This document shows positions 8,099-15,501 of a stretch of DNA of 64,000 nt, piece by piece. The stretch spans positions 1 to 64,000 of the forward strand of contig NZ_JAHCLU010000016.1 of assembly GCF_018448785.1 (NCBI RefSeq), given 5' to 3'. The notes beneath the pieces are model-generated. The model searched no databases, was not told the origin of the DNA, and saw nothing but the letters and a program-made list of their open reading frames with translations. The first letter of the stretch is position 1; each line of letters opens with the position of its first letter. The stretch comes from Halomonas jincaotanensis (GTDB lineage Bacteria; Pseudomonadota; Gammaproteobacteria; Pseudomonadales; Halomonadaceae). A program made the position numbers and the translations under genes.

Positions 8099-8130
8099 TG
8101 ATGTGATACTATATTCACACAATCACATCA
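8099..8130. promoter_or_regulatory. Nested inverted repeats just before the polymerase-like gene
   Basis: TGATGTGA (8099-8106) is repeated inverted as TCACATCA (8123-8130), with a 16-base spacer. Inside lies TGTGA-N8-TCACA (8102-8119). The right arm ends 4 bases before ATG 8135, in the place where a ribosome site should be; none is visible. The element could be an operator or an RNA hairpin that limits translation. The N8 spacing differs from the N6 spacing of a CRP site. Confidence 0.5.
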
Positions 8131-8134
8131 GAAT

Positions 8135-9616
8135 ATGTCTACAAGAAAAAAGTCTAAAGCCAACCAGGCGCTCACCAGTTTTTTCCATTTCCGACCTGAA
8201 TCCTGGGATGCCTCTCTACATCAAGATTCTTATTTTTCATCACTCATGGAAAAAGAGCAACGTGGGTTAGCCTCATTTATGTGGGCAATGTTCGCAAACG
8301 CTATTCCCCACAAATCGCATCGTCCTGACCTGACACCTATCCACTGGAGAGCGAAGCAAGACATCTTCGTTTCGGCGGCACGGTTCGATGAAATAAATGA
8401 CAAACTGGGATGGTTCGACAAGGAACTAGAAGGGGTGAAAGGACGGTACGCATCTGGCTGGGAGTTGACCAGTCATGGCCGGGAGGTTGCATCCGGATTC
8501 TTCTCAGAATTTATGTCTAACCTCGCAACCAAAAATAATAAATTAATAACTGGCATGATCGATGCCGCTGGTGCTCCGTATCGCACACCATCCGATGCAT
8601 TTCGCAGTATCACAGCAACAGGATCGAAATGCCGATTTCCTCGCAGTGTGATGTCGTCACTAGTGGAAATCAATACTCAGAACCTCCAGCACCTAATTGA
8701 AGCGGCGGAGTGTTGGTTGAATGGTGATTTATTTTCAGCACGTTTAGGATGGCTAAAAAAGCATTGGGATGAGTATGAACGATGTTACGGTCATCATAAG
8801 GCAGATGGACGTGTCAGAATGGCTCGAGATCAAGCAAAAGTAATGTTGGTAATATCTCTTCAGTGCAAGGGAGAGGGTATGTTCGTTCCCACAATCTATT
8901 CTGAGAGCAAGGCGGGGCGACTGTACGCTATGGGGCATGTTAACCTCCAGCGCTGCGTAGGCGAGGTGCGTAGGTTAGCATTACAGGGATGTTATGACGT
9001 TGATATTGAGAACTGCCATTGGTCGCTACTTTCTCAGATGGCTATGCGGATCGGTATTGATACCCCAAATATTTCCTACTATCTGGATAACAAGAAACTG
9101 CTTAGAAATCAGATTGCAGGCTTTGCAGGTATCACGATCGATGATGCCAAATTTGTATTGATTTCATTGATTTATGGCGCTGTTTTGCGGTGTCGAGGCT
9201 CCCGTGAGTCTTTTGATGACAAAAAGAATGCGATTGAGGCCGAGCTTGGTAGGGATGTGGTGGAGAGGTTGGCTACTCATCCGATGTTGCAAGGATTACT
9301 TGAGGATCTGAGAAAGGCGAGCTGTGTAGTTGTTGAGTATTACACAAAACAGACCAAGAAAAAGGGAGGTGTCGTAGTGAATGATGCCGGTAGGGAAATT
9401 AGTATATCAAAGTCGGAGCCTAAGATTTTGTCTCATATTTTGCAGGGCGCTGAATCTGAAGCTTTGCGTGTGATGATTGAGGAGTTGAAGGGAAATCTTG
9501 TGTTGTTGCAGCATGATGGAGTGACCGTAAAATTTATGCCTGATCTTGTTGAGTTGGAGAAAAGGGTAAAAGAGAAGACTGGGTTTTCTTTGAGTTTGGA
9601 AGCTGATCTTCTTTAA
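8135..9616 (+). CDS. Stand-alone superfamily-A polymerase-like protein (TV-Pol type)
   Basis: A 493-residue protein. The C-terminal half carries a family-A palm. GRLYAMGHVNLQ (261-272) precedes motif A, YDVDIENCHWSLLSQM, with Asp288 and Asp290. DDAKFVLISLIYGA (336-349) aligns with the Pol I O-helix, with Lys339 and Tyr347 eight apart as in Pol I. Motif C is LLQHDGVTVK, with His460-Asp461. The 'D.D..N.H' signature is that of TV-Pol, a group related to Pol I and T7-like RNA polymerases and known in viruses, virophages and transposons. The N-terminal 250 residues have no recognisable exonuclease, primase or helicase. GC content is visibly lower than in core genes. It stands alone, with operator-like sites upstream. 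Role is unknown: element replication or defence are both possible. Confidence 0.65.
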   Translation: MSTRKKSKANQALTSFFHFRPESWDASLHQDSYFSSLMEKEQRGLASFMWAMFANAIPHKSHRPDLTPIHWRAKQDIFVSAARFDEINDKLGWFDKELEGVKGRYASGWELTSHGREVASGFFSEFMSNLATKNNKLITGMIDAAGAPYRTPSDAFRSITATGSKCRFPRSVMSSLVEINTQNLQHLIEAAECWLNGDLFSARLGWLKKHWDEYERCYGHHKADGRVRMARDQAKVMLVISLQCKGEGMFVPTIYSESKAGRLYAMGHVNLQRCVGEVRRLALQGCYDVDIENCHWSLLSQMAMRIGIDTPNISYYLDNKKLLRNQIAGFAGITIDDAKFVLISLIYGAVLRCRGSRESFDDKKNAIEAELGRDVVERLATHPMLQGLLEDLRKASCVVVEYYTKQTKKKGGVVVNDAGREISISKSEPKILSHILQGAESEALRVMIEELKGNLVLLQHDGVTVKFMPDLVELEKRVKEKTGFSLSLEADLL

Positions 9617-10140
9617 ATATATCATGTCCTGTGCCATTTAGCATTATTGTCACGACGTTAGCCTTGGTGCAGGGCTTCAGGGTTTGATCTTTCTGTTTTT
9701 CTTGGCTAATAGTATGAATAGGTGTGGCCCTTTGGTAGTGATGTGTATAGCATCTCTTTAATATGCCTTATATTGACCTGGTATATATTATATTCATTAG
9801 TATATCTATACTATGGTTTATTAATTAAATGATAATACCTGAGTAGTATGTATGTTAAACTATAAATACCTGACAGGTCTATTATATATTTCCATCCAGA
9901 GATATTGAATATAGAGTGTGTATGTCAGATATTTCTTTTGTTAGCTTGGTTTGTATTATACCTGATGGTGCCAGGTGGTGGTAGATTAAGAGAAATCCAG
10001 TTGCACTCCACTATATCTAGCCTGAGCTTGAAATACAGTGATTTAATGGATTTGGCCTAGGGAGAAGAGGGTAGGGCAGGGGTAAGGTAAGGAAACCAAT
10101 TATTCCCCTTGTTTTGAGCTATTGTGAAGGCTTTTAAGAT
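9617..10140. repeat. AT-rich non-coding stretch with repeated ATACCTGA and ACCTG/CAGGT motifs
   Basis: About 520 bases without a supported gene, strongly AT-rich at 9720-9960. ATACCTGA occurs as a direct repeat at 9835-9842, 9866-9873 and 9958-9965 (31 and 92 apart). Two copies form imperfect palindromes with CAGGT (ACCTGACAGGT at 9868-9878; ACCTG-N7-CAGGT at 9960-9976), and another ACCTG is at 9776-9780. Short iterated sites in AT-rich DNA after a polymerase gene resemble an origin or a regulator array; a non-coding RNA is also possible. None is proven. Confidence 0.4.
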
Positions 10141-10214
10141 TTAATGGGAGGTCGGATAGGTGGAGAGCGCATACGTATAGCTAGTAAGGGCTGGACGCAA
10201 AGGTGCTGGCCCTT

Positions 10215-10412
10215 GCTGAGTCTGATTCGGCGTGCATTTCACCGTTTCCAGGGAACTGAATACGCAGCAGTCGCCGGTGGGGGCACAGCATCACCTTGCA
10301 GTTGTAACACTGGTAAAATAATTAGTATGTTTTCGATCGGCATGATGGCGTCCAGCTGTGTCAATTCAAATTTGGGGCGGGTCAACACGGACTCCAGGAC
10401 AATGGGACTCAC
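10215..10412 (-). pseudogene. Broken GDCCVxCSYG-type cysteine-rich protein gene
   Basis: Read leftward from GTG 10412, the start reads VLESVLTRP, like the 'ESVLTCP.CG' start of small zinc-ribbon proteins found with mercury and other metal-resistance genes. A second frame then reads FYQCYNCKVMLCP, and a third reads PTGDCCVFSSLETVKC, matching the 'PTGDCCVFCSYG.VKCPP' ending. So at least two frameshifts break the gene and several cysteines are already replaced. Its GTG overlaps the TGA of the upstream gene (GTGA), showing that the two were once translationally coupled. Confidence 0.6.
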
Positions 10413-10903
10413 GGCTCACCTTTCTCGATGGCGCGAATATTCAGGCTTACCTTGCCCTTGCTGGCAAGCTTCGCAACTAGGTAGATTGCGGTTTCTTCCC
10501 TGATCTCCAGCTTCGTCGCCAAGGTCGCTGCATCTACCTCGCCCTGTTGGTTCAGAGCCGCGAGCGCCTCGTTTTCCAAGCCTTCCATCCATTTGGCGAA
10601 TAGGGTGTGAAGCTTGGACGTAGCAATGGCCGCCATCAAGGATGTTCTGTGAATGGCGATCAACATCTCCGAACACATGCACATCCCCATCATCTGGGGC
10701 ATCGGGTTTGCAGCCTCACTGCCGGGCTGGTTCCCCATCTGCCCCATCATCTTCTGCATCCTAGCCATGGGGCCTTGGCCTTCCTAGTCCATCTCAGCCA
10801 TCATCTTCTTCATCATGTCGATCCCCATCATCGGGCTGGCAGCTCCCCCATCTTCGTGCTGCGATCCGTTTCCTGCATTGGCGTCTTCATTTTTGGATAC
10901 CAT
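10409..10903 (-). pseudogene. Met-rich protein with winged-helix-like C-terminus, interrupted by TAG
   Basis: From ATG 10903 (ribosome site AAGAGG) a 164-residue product would be made, but TAG at 10784-10786 interrupts it after about 39 codons. A restart at ATG 10768 would give 119 residues. Both sides of the stop are rich in methionine (SPMMGIDMMKKMMAEMD before, MARMQKMMGQMG after), so they were one gene; Met clusters suggest copper or similar soft-metal contact. The C-terminus (QQGEVDAATLATKLEIREE, then VAKLASKGKVSLN) looks like a winged helix. It leads the cluster that includes the broken GDCC gene. Confidence 0.5.
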
Positions 10904-10959
10904 GTTGAACCTCTTGGTGAGTATTTCTATCGGTAGGGCGGACGAGGGTCACTTCCGAA

Positions 10960-11565
10960 TCAGTGTGTACGGATGAAAACTGCCCCGTAGTGGTAGGGAG
11001 GAAGCTCGACCTGCGTCTCCAGTTTAAAGCCGGCAGGCTCGACCACCTTGCGGGTTTGTTCCGTCGACATGCGCATTGCGGTCTTCGGGCCTCGTGGGTG
11101 CCCGAACACAGTCGTCTGTTCTCGTGGCAGGGGATGCCAATTGACGATAGCCAACCGGCCGTTGGGTTTCAGGGCCTTGGCGATTTCCTGTGCCATAGCT
11201 GTCTTGTCTGGCACTCCGTGAAAGGTGTTGGCGATCAGCACATAGTCTGCCGATGCATCTAGAAGACGGCTAAGCGCCATGGCGTCCCCCAGTAGCCAGC
11301 TGCAATTCGACATTCCTTCGTATGCCGCTTGCGCTTGCTCCAGCATGACTGGATCGAGGTCGACACCGACGACGTGTCCCGCGCCGACCTGCCGGGCGAT
11401 AGCGGCGGTAAAATAACCATCCCCACAACCCAGGTCGACAACCATTATCCCTTGCCCTATGCGTAAAGCACTGACGACCTTGTCAGGGTCAGGCCACAGA
11501 GCATGCCACCATTCCCTGTCCGGCATGGCAGTGGCAGGAAACATACGGTCCTGAGTCGACATCAT
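10960..11565 (-). CDS. Class I SAM-dependent methyltransferase
   Basis: A 201-residue cytosolic enzyme with the Rossmann-fold SAM site: motif I VVDLGCGDGYFTAAIA (about 42-57), acidic loop GVDLDPVMLEQA (motif II), and LKPNGRLAIVNWHPLP (motif post-III). The target is unknown. It resembles methyltransferases that sit in metal- or metalloid-resistance islands, and the broken metal-related genes follow it on the same strand about 60 bases downstream. A perfect palindrome (11622-11635) lies about 57 bases upstream. The frame appears intact, so this may be the only working member of the cluster. Confidence 0.75.
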   Translation of the reverse strand: MMSTQDRMFPATAMPDREWWHALWPDPDKVVSALRIGQGIMVVDLGCGDGYFTAAIARQVGAGHVVGVDLDPVMLEQAQAAYEGMSNCSWLLGDAMALSRLLDASADYVLIANTFHGVPDKTAMAQEIAKALKPNGRLAIVNWHPLPREQTTVFGHPRGPKTAMRMSTEQTRKVVEPAGFKLETQVELPPYHYGAVFIRTH

Positions 11566-11621
11566 CGATCCCTTCGAAATCGGCCAGGCTATAGCTTAAA
11601 CCCGTGTCTTGATTTCAGGGT

Positions 11622-11635
11622 CCACTATAGTGGAG
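11622..11635. promoter_or_regulatory. Perfect 14-bp palindrome TCCACTATAGTGGA
   Basis: A symmetric site 57 bases upstream of the leftward methyltransferase gene, where an operator is expected. Its arms TCCACTA/TAGTGGA resemble the TGTCCACTAGTGGACA site at 7876 but with two more central bases. Possibly the same or a related regulator. Confidence 0.4.
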
Positions 11636-11702
11636 TTGTGTATTCCGGCGATCGAAACCGATTTGCTTATCGGCCTCTCGCTGGCTCTGGTTTTGTAAGC
11701 CG

Positions 11703-11830
11703 ACCTGTCCAGGATGTCGTCGGCCACCGTCACCGCGCCGATGGTGTCTTGCCAGTACTCGATGGACAACTGGCTGGCCATCAACGTCGAGCCCTGGCCA
11801 TAGCGGGCCTCGGTCACTCCATTAGGTCCT
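11703..11830 (-). pseudogene. IS21-type IstB (ATPase helper) C-terminal fragment
   Basis: Read leftward, the frame gives EARYGQGSTLMASQLSIEYW and then DTIGAVTVADDILDR. IstB proteins have 'RYG.RSTI.TSQLP...WH..IGD.T.ADAILDR' in this place, so this is a piece of the helper ATPase of an IS21-family element. The N-terminal ATP-binding part and the IstA transposase are not present, and the conserved tail after ILDR is lost. It is a relic only. Confidence 0.6.
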
Positions 11831-12033
11831 GCTGCTACTCAGCCGGGTAGGGTGGATAGTGTTTGGTAGGCATAGGAGCAGATTCCCCGTCGGTGAGTGA
11901 CGAGATCAGCGTAGGGCGTCAGGCCGCTTCGATAAATGACGCGCCGGAATGGCCGATACCGATCGCGAGGAAATGTAAAGGACACAGTCGCCGTCGCAGA
12001 TGCCACGGCGTCTGGGTCTGGCTGAGGGATGCG

Positions 12034-12612
12034 TCAGCGAAGGATGTCGGTCAACATTCGGTAGATGATCTCGTTGGTGGCGTCCACGAGGATGGCATCC
12101 GACCCCGCATGGCGCCATTCATAGCCTGGGTAGCGTGGCAGCTCATGTACCAGGCGGTCGTCGAAGCGCTTGGCGATGCCAGGAGGCAATGGCTTGCCAC
12201 GAACCAGGTTCTTGCGGATACCCGGCGGAAGACGCTCGATCTCTTTACGGGATAGCCGATCGGGCCTCTGCTCGAAGATCCGGCGGATTTCGCGCTCCTC
12301 GATGACAGGCCCGTCGCGGCGATCCCGATAGTCGCGCCGCTCGCGATCCGCCCGGTAATCATAGTCGCGGTTATCCTCGCGATAGCGGCGGTCGTCTTCC
12401 ACCGGGCGAGACTGCCGCTGGTGCTGGCTATTGCCCTTCCCTTGCCCCTTGCCAGGCGAGACTGCATCGCCACGTTCATGCCCGTGTCGCTGAGCAGCCC
12501 CGTGGCCACGGCCGGGGTTATCCGGCGGCTGTGCCAGCGCGGCGCCGCCAAGGGTCAGCAAAACCGTCAGTGGGACCAGCACCAGGGGACGCAAGAACCT
12601 TGTCCTGAACAT
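12034..12612 (-). CDS. Exported RcnB/CigR-like protein
   Basis: From ATG 12612 (GGGG before it; an upstream start at 12654 would precede the signal peptide), a 192-residue product with a signal peptide (MFRTRFLRPLVLVPL, cleavage near ALA/QPP). A long low-complexity segment follows, rich in His, Gly, Arg and Asp (RRYREDNRDYDYRADRERR). The C-terminal block has RLPPGIRKNLVRGKPLPPGI and ends VDATNEIIYRMLTDIL, the pattern of RcnB/CigR-type periplasmic proteins. RcnB works in nickel/cobalt homeostasis and CigR in virulence regulation, but the role here is unknown. A metal role would fit the neighbouring cluster. Confidence 0.7.
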   Translation of the reverse strand: MFRTRFLRPLVLVPLTVLLTLGGAALAQPPDNPGRGHGAAQRHGHERGDAVSPGKGQGKGNSQHQRQSRPVEDDRRYREDNRDYDYRADRERRDYRDRRDGPVIEEREIRRIFEQRPDRLSRKEIERLPPGIRKNLVRGKPLPPGIAKRFDDRLVHELPRYPGYEWRHAGSDAILVDATNEIIYRMLTDILR

Positions 12613-13014
12613 CGTAAGCCCCTTTCCACAATGGTTTTCATGATTAAGTACCATGAGTATAGAGGCGAACGTGTCGATTCGAGTGCAAGAATCAGGGAGT
12701 TATCGTGATTCGGAATAAATCGGAAATTCTGCTGCATTGCAGCAGACAAGGGGCTGAAGTAGGTGTGAGGCTCCAAGCAGGAGACCCGTCTAGAAGCAAT
12801 CACCCGCCCATATCCACCCGCTGGATACCGACGTTCTGACGTTCTAACAACTGGAGTATTGGCACCTTTACGCTATGGCGATACCGGCGGTTATGCAGGC
12901 CGGCCGGCTGATTACGAGCTATGGTGACTTCTGGTATACGGGAGGAGGTAGGAAAGGTGGCGTGCCCTGTTGATTGATCTCGCCAGCTCACAATCAACAC
13001 GGAATGGATACGCC
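12613..13014. other. Non-coding gap before the IS256 remnant
   Basis: No supported gene. The part nearest 13,000 should contain the left end of the IS256-type element, but I could not define its inverted repeat with confidence. Confidence 0.4.
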
Positions 13015-14287
13015 ATGACCGATTCTACCCTCCGGGCTCTTTCACAACCAGAATACCAGGTCACTGACCCGCTGCACGAGCTGCTGCGCCAGGGCCCGTG
13101 ACCTGATCACCAATGCCGTCGAGGCTGAGCTATCCAGCTTCCTGTCGCAGACTGCCGACCAGCGACTCGACGATGGCCGCCAGGCCGTGGTTCGCAACGG
13201 CTACATGCCCGAGCGCACGGTACAGACCGGGCGGGATCGGGGACGTCAGCGTGCAGGTGCCCAAGGTGCGTGACCGCATTGGCGGTGGCGCTCGCTTCAA
13301 CAGCAGCCTGCTACCGCCCTACCTGAAGCGGGCCCGCAGCATCGAGGCGCTGATCCCCTGGCTCTACTTGAAGGGGATCTCAACCGGCGACTACCAGGAG
13401 GCCCTGGCGGCGCTGATGGGCGACCAGGCCAAAGGGCTGTCGGCCAACACGGTGTCACGGCTCAAGAAGCAGTGGGAAGACGAGCATACCGAGTGGCGGC
13501 AGCGGGACCTGGCAGATCGACGCTACTTTTACTGTTGGGCCGACGGTGCGTACAGCAACGTGCGCATGGATGACCGCCTGTGCCTGCTAGTAATCATCGG
13601 AGTTAACGAGCCGGGCCGCAAAGAACTGTTGGCCGTCGAAGACGGCTTCCGCGAGTCGGCAGACAGCTGGGAGACCTTGCTGACAGGCCTGCGAGAGCGC
13701 GGCCTGACCCAGGCGGCCCCAAGCTGGCGGTGGGCGACGGTGCCATGGGGTTCTGGTTAGCTCTGTGCAAGATTTACCCGGAGACTAACCATCAGCGTTG
13801 ATGGGTTTACAAGACGGCTAACGAGCTGAACAAGCTGCCGAAGTCCGTGCAGCCCAAGGCCAAGGCCGACCTCCATGACATCTGGATGGCCGAGACCCGC
13901 GACAGGGTGCACAAGGCTTTCGATCGCACCCTGAAACGCTTCGAGGCCAAGTACCCCAAGGCGATGGCGTGCATGGCCAAGGATCGGGAGGAGCTGCTGG
14001 CGTTCTACGACTACCCGGCAGAGTACTGGACGCGTATCCGCACCACCAACGCGGTCGTGTCGATCGAGGCGGCCATCCGCTTCGTCACGGTTCGCCTGTG
14101 GAGCAAGCGCAGTAAGAACTGCGAGTCCCGTGCGACGGCCATGGCAATGGTCTTCACGCTGTTTCAGAGCGCCGAGGCACATAGGAGAGGAATCAGGCAT
14201 TTCCAGAAGCTGGTTCTGGTCTTCAGCAACATCAAGTTCAAGGACGGGGAGCAGGTAACCGAACAGTCAAACAGGGATGCTGCCTGA
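13015..14287 (+). pseudogene. IS256-family transposase with several frameshifts
   Basis: The start is intact (ATG 13015, MTDSTLRALSQPEYQVTDPL) but the frame is lost near 13095, and the next part (DLITNAVEAELSSFLSQTAD) continues in another frame. A second shift lies near 13225 and a third near 13725; a stop follows at about 13800. In between are the family features GIGDVSVQVPKVRDR, WLYLKGISTGDYQEAL and WADGAYSNVRMDD (first catalytic Asp). Then come KLAVGDGAMGFW (second Asp) and the tail RSKNCESRATAMAMVF. The total length, about 424 codons, is normal for IS256, so the element is complete but dead. Confidence 0.85.
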
Positions 14288-14309
14288 CTGATGGATACCA
14301 GATTTGTCA

Positions 14310-14513
14310 TTAACTCAGTTCTGACAGATAACAGCGTGCGTTGACTTGATAGTCAATCCACTCATCAATCTCTGATTCAAGCCATGCTACGGCTCTGCCT
14401 GTCAGTGGTACAGGGGGAGGGAATTTGCCTGCCTTGATCAGACGATACAAGCTAGATTTGCTTAAAGAAGTCTTATCGAGAACAATTTCTTTCTTTATAA
14501 GTCGCTTTGACAT
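14310..14513 (-). CDS. AlpA-family helix-turn-helix regulator
   Basis: A 67-residue protein of the AlpA/excisionase-like type: SLSKSSLYRLIKAGKFPPPV forms the helix-turn-helix and first wing, and AWLESEIDEWI is the usual ending. In integrative elements and cryptic prophages these proteins act as excisionase or activate the integrase gene, and they normally sit beside a tyrosine integrase. No integrase is visible in this window. The gene lies about 900 bases from the presumed right end of the island and just after the dead IS256 element. Confidence 0.8.
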   Translation of the reverse strand: MSKRLIKKEIVLDKTSLSKSSLYRLIKAGKFPPPVPLTGRAVAWLESEIDEWIDYQVNARCYLSELS

Positions 14514-15404
14514 TTTGCACCAAGGGCGCCTTGCGAGGCTTTGCCTGCAAAGCTTTCTTGCGGCTGATGATATGTACAGTTCCTCTGTTTGTCAATACCC
14601 TTTTGTCATTTATGCAGGCGCTACTGATCTTGCCCAGCTACTGCGGATATCTTGACCAGCTAAGTACACCTAGCCAATGGGAGGGTCTCTTCCTCAACCA
14701 CTCTGGCGTGGAGGTGACACACTAATAGGATTGGGTTTCATAGTCTGAGGATGAGGGGCACCAGATGAGCATTACCCTGGGCGGCGTCTAAATAGAATTT
14801 CGGTGCCTCCAGTGTATGGGTGAATCGAGCACGCCCTAGCGACCAGTTGCCCTGCCTCACGCTGCCCCACGTGCATGGGTTGATTCGCCATGAACAGGTC
14901 AAATAGAAAGAAGGGTACTCCCGTGCCAAATGCCTGATGCTTCGGTAAAGTATATGTAGGACGTGGGATAGTCGAGGCCCTGGACGAACCAATCGTTTCA
15001 GGGGGTTCCGACGATGCGGTGGGAAAGCAGGACGTCGGCATCGAGACGCGGGCAAGAAAATTCAGTCTTCAGCTTCGCCGCCTTCTTGTCTGTGTGGCGT
15101 TGATCCCCTGACAGCAGGTGGCTATGGACATCAAATTTGTTCAAGGACCCATGATCTGGTGATATCATCTGCTCAGCTTGTAAGCAGGAGTGTTGCCAAG
15201 GTAGAGGTTATACTTTGGTCTTATGTGGCGCGTTGGCGTGTTGAGTAACTGTAATTTCCCTAGATGTCCCACATAGATCCCTGGCATCCCAGGTGTGTGG
15301 GGGTACATATGGGGGTATTAATAAAGTTCTGATAAAAAAACATGTTACAAAACAATCTTATATACTGCCAATCCGATGGGTACACGACCCACCAGTCATG
15401 CAAG
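14514..15404. other. Non-coding right border of the island
   Basis: Nearly 900 bases with no supported gene. Several frames at 14,740-15,055 stay open on the minus strand, but none has a family motif. At 15299-15317 GGGGGTA occurs twice, 12 bases apart (15299 and 15311), in the form often seen as arm-type sites near attachment sites of tyrosine integrases; this is inference. The region after 15,320 is AT-rich. Confidence 0.35.
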
Positions 15405-15438
15405 CGCCCTCGCTTCTCAGGAAGCGAGGGCGTTTTTG
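15405..15438 (+). terminator. Rho-independent terminator, plus strand
   Basis: A perfect 12-bp stem CGCCCTCGCTTC / GAAGCGAGGGCG with loop TCAG, then TTTTTGTTT. No plus-strand gene lies upstream, so it ends either an unseen small RNA or a transcript whose gene was displaced by the island. On the minus strand the stem is not followed by a T-run, so it does not serve the GGDEF/EAL gene. Confidence 0.8.
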
Positions 15439-15501
15439 TTTGGCCGTCCAATGGTGGGCCGCCTAGTGGTGGATCGGGACGATGGGTGGAAATGTTGGTT
15501 T

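Noticed and set aside
8102..8119. CRP site before the polymerase-like gene
   Set aside because: TGTGA and TCACA are 8 bases apart, while CRP sites need 6.
8135..9616. Reverse transcriptase (retron or DRT type)
   Set aside because: No [YF]xDD motif; motifs match superfamily-A polymerases instead.
10144..10503. A 119-codon plus-strand frame
   Set aside because: It is the opposite strand of the broken GDCC gene and the Met-rich gene; no ribosome site or motif.
11863..12255. Plus-strand frame of 130 codons
   Set aside because: It is antisense to the RcnB/CigR-like gene, which has a signal peptide and family motifs.
15361..15395. Possible 3' end of a tRNA gene (sequence ends ACGACCCACCA)
   Set aside because: Counting back from CCA, the T-stem position 61 is not C and no TTC-loop or acceptor partner fits, so it is not a tRNA end.
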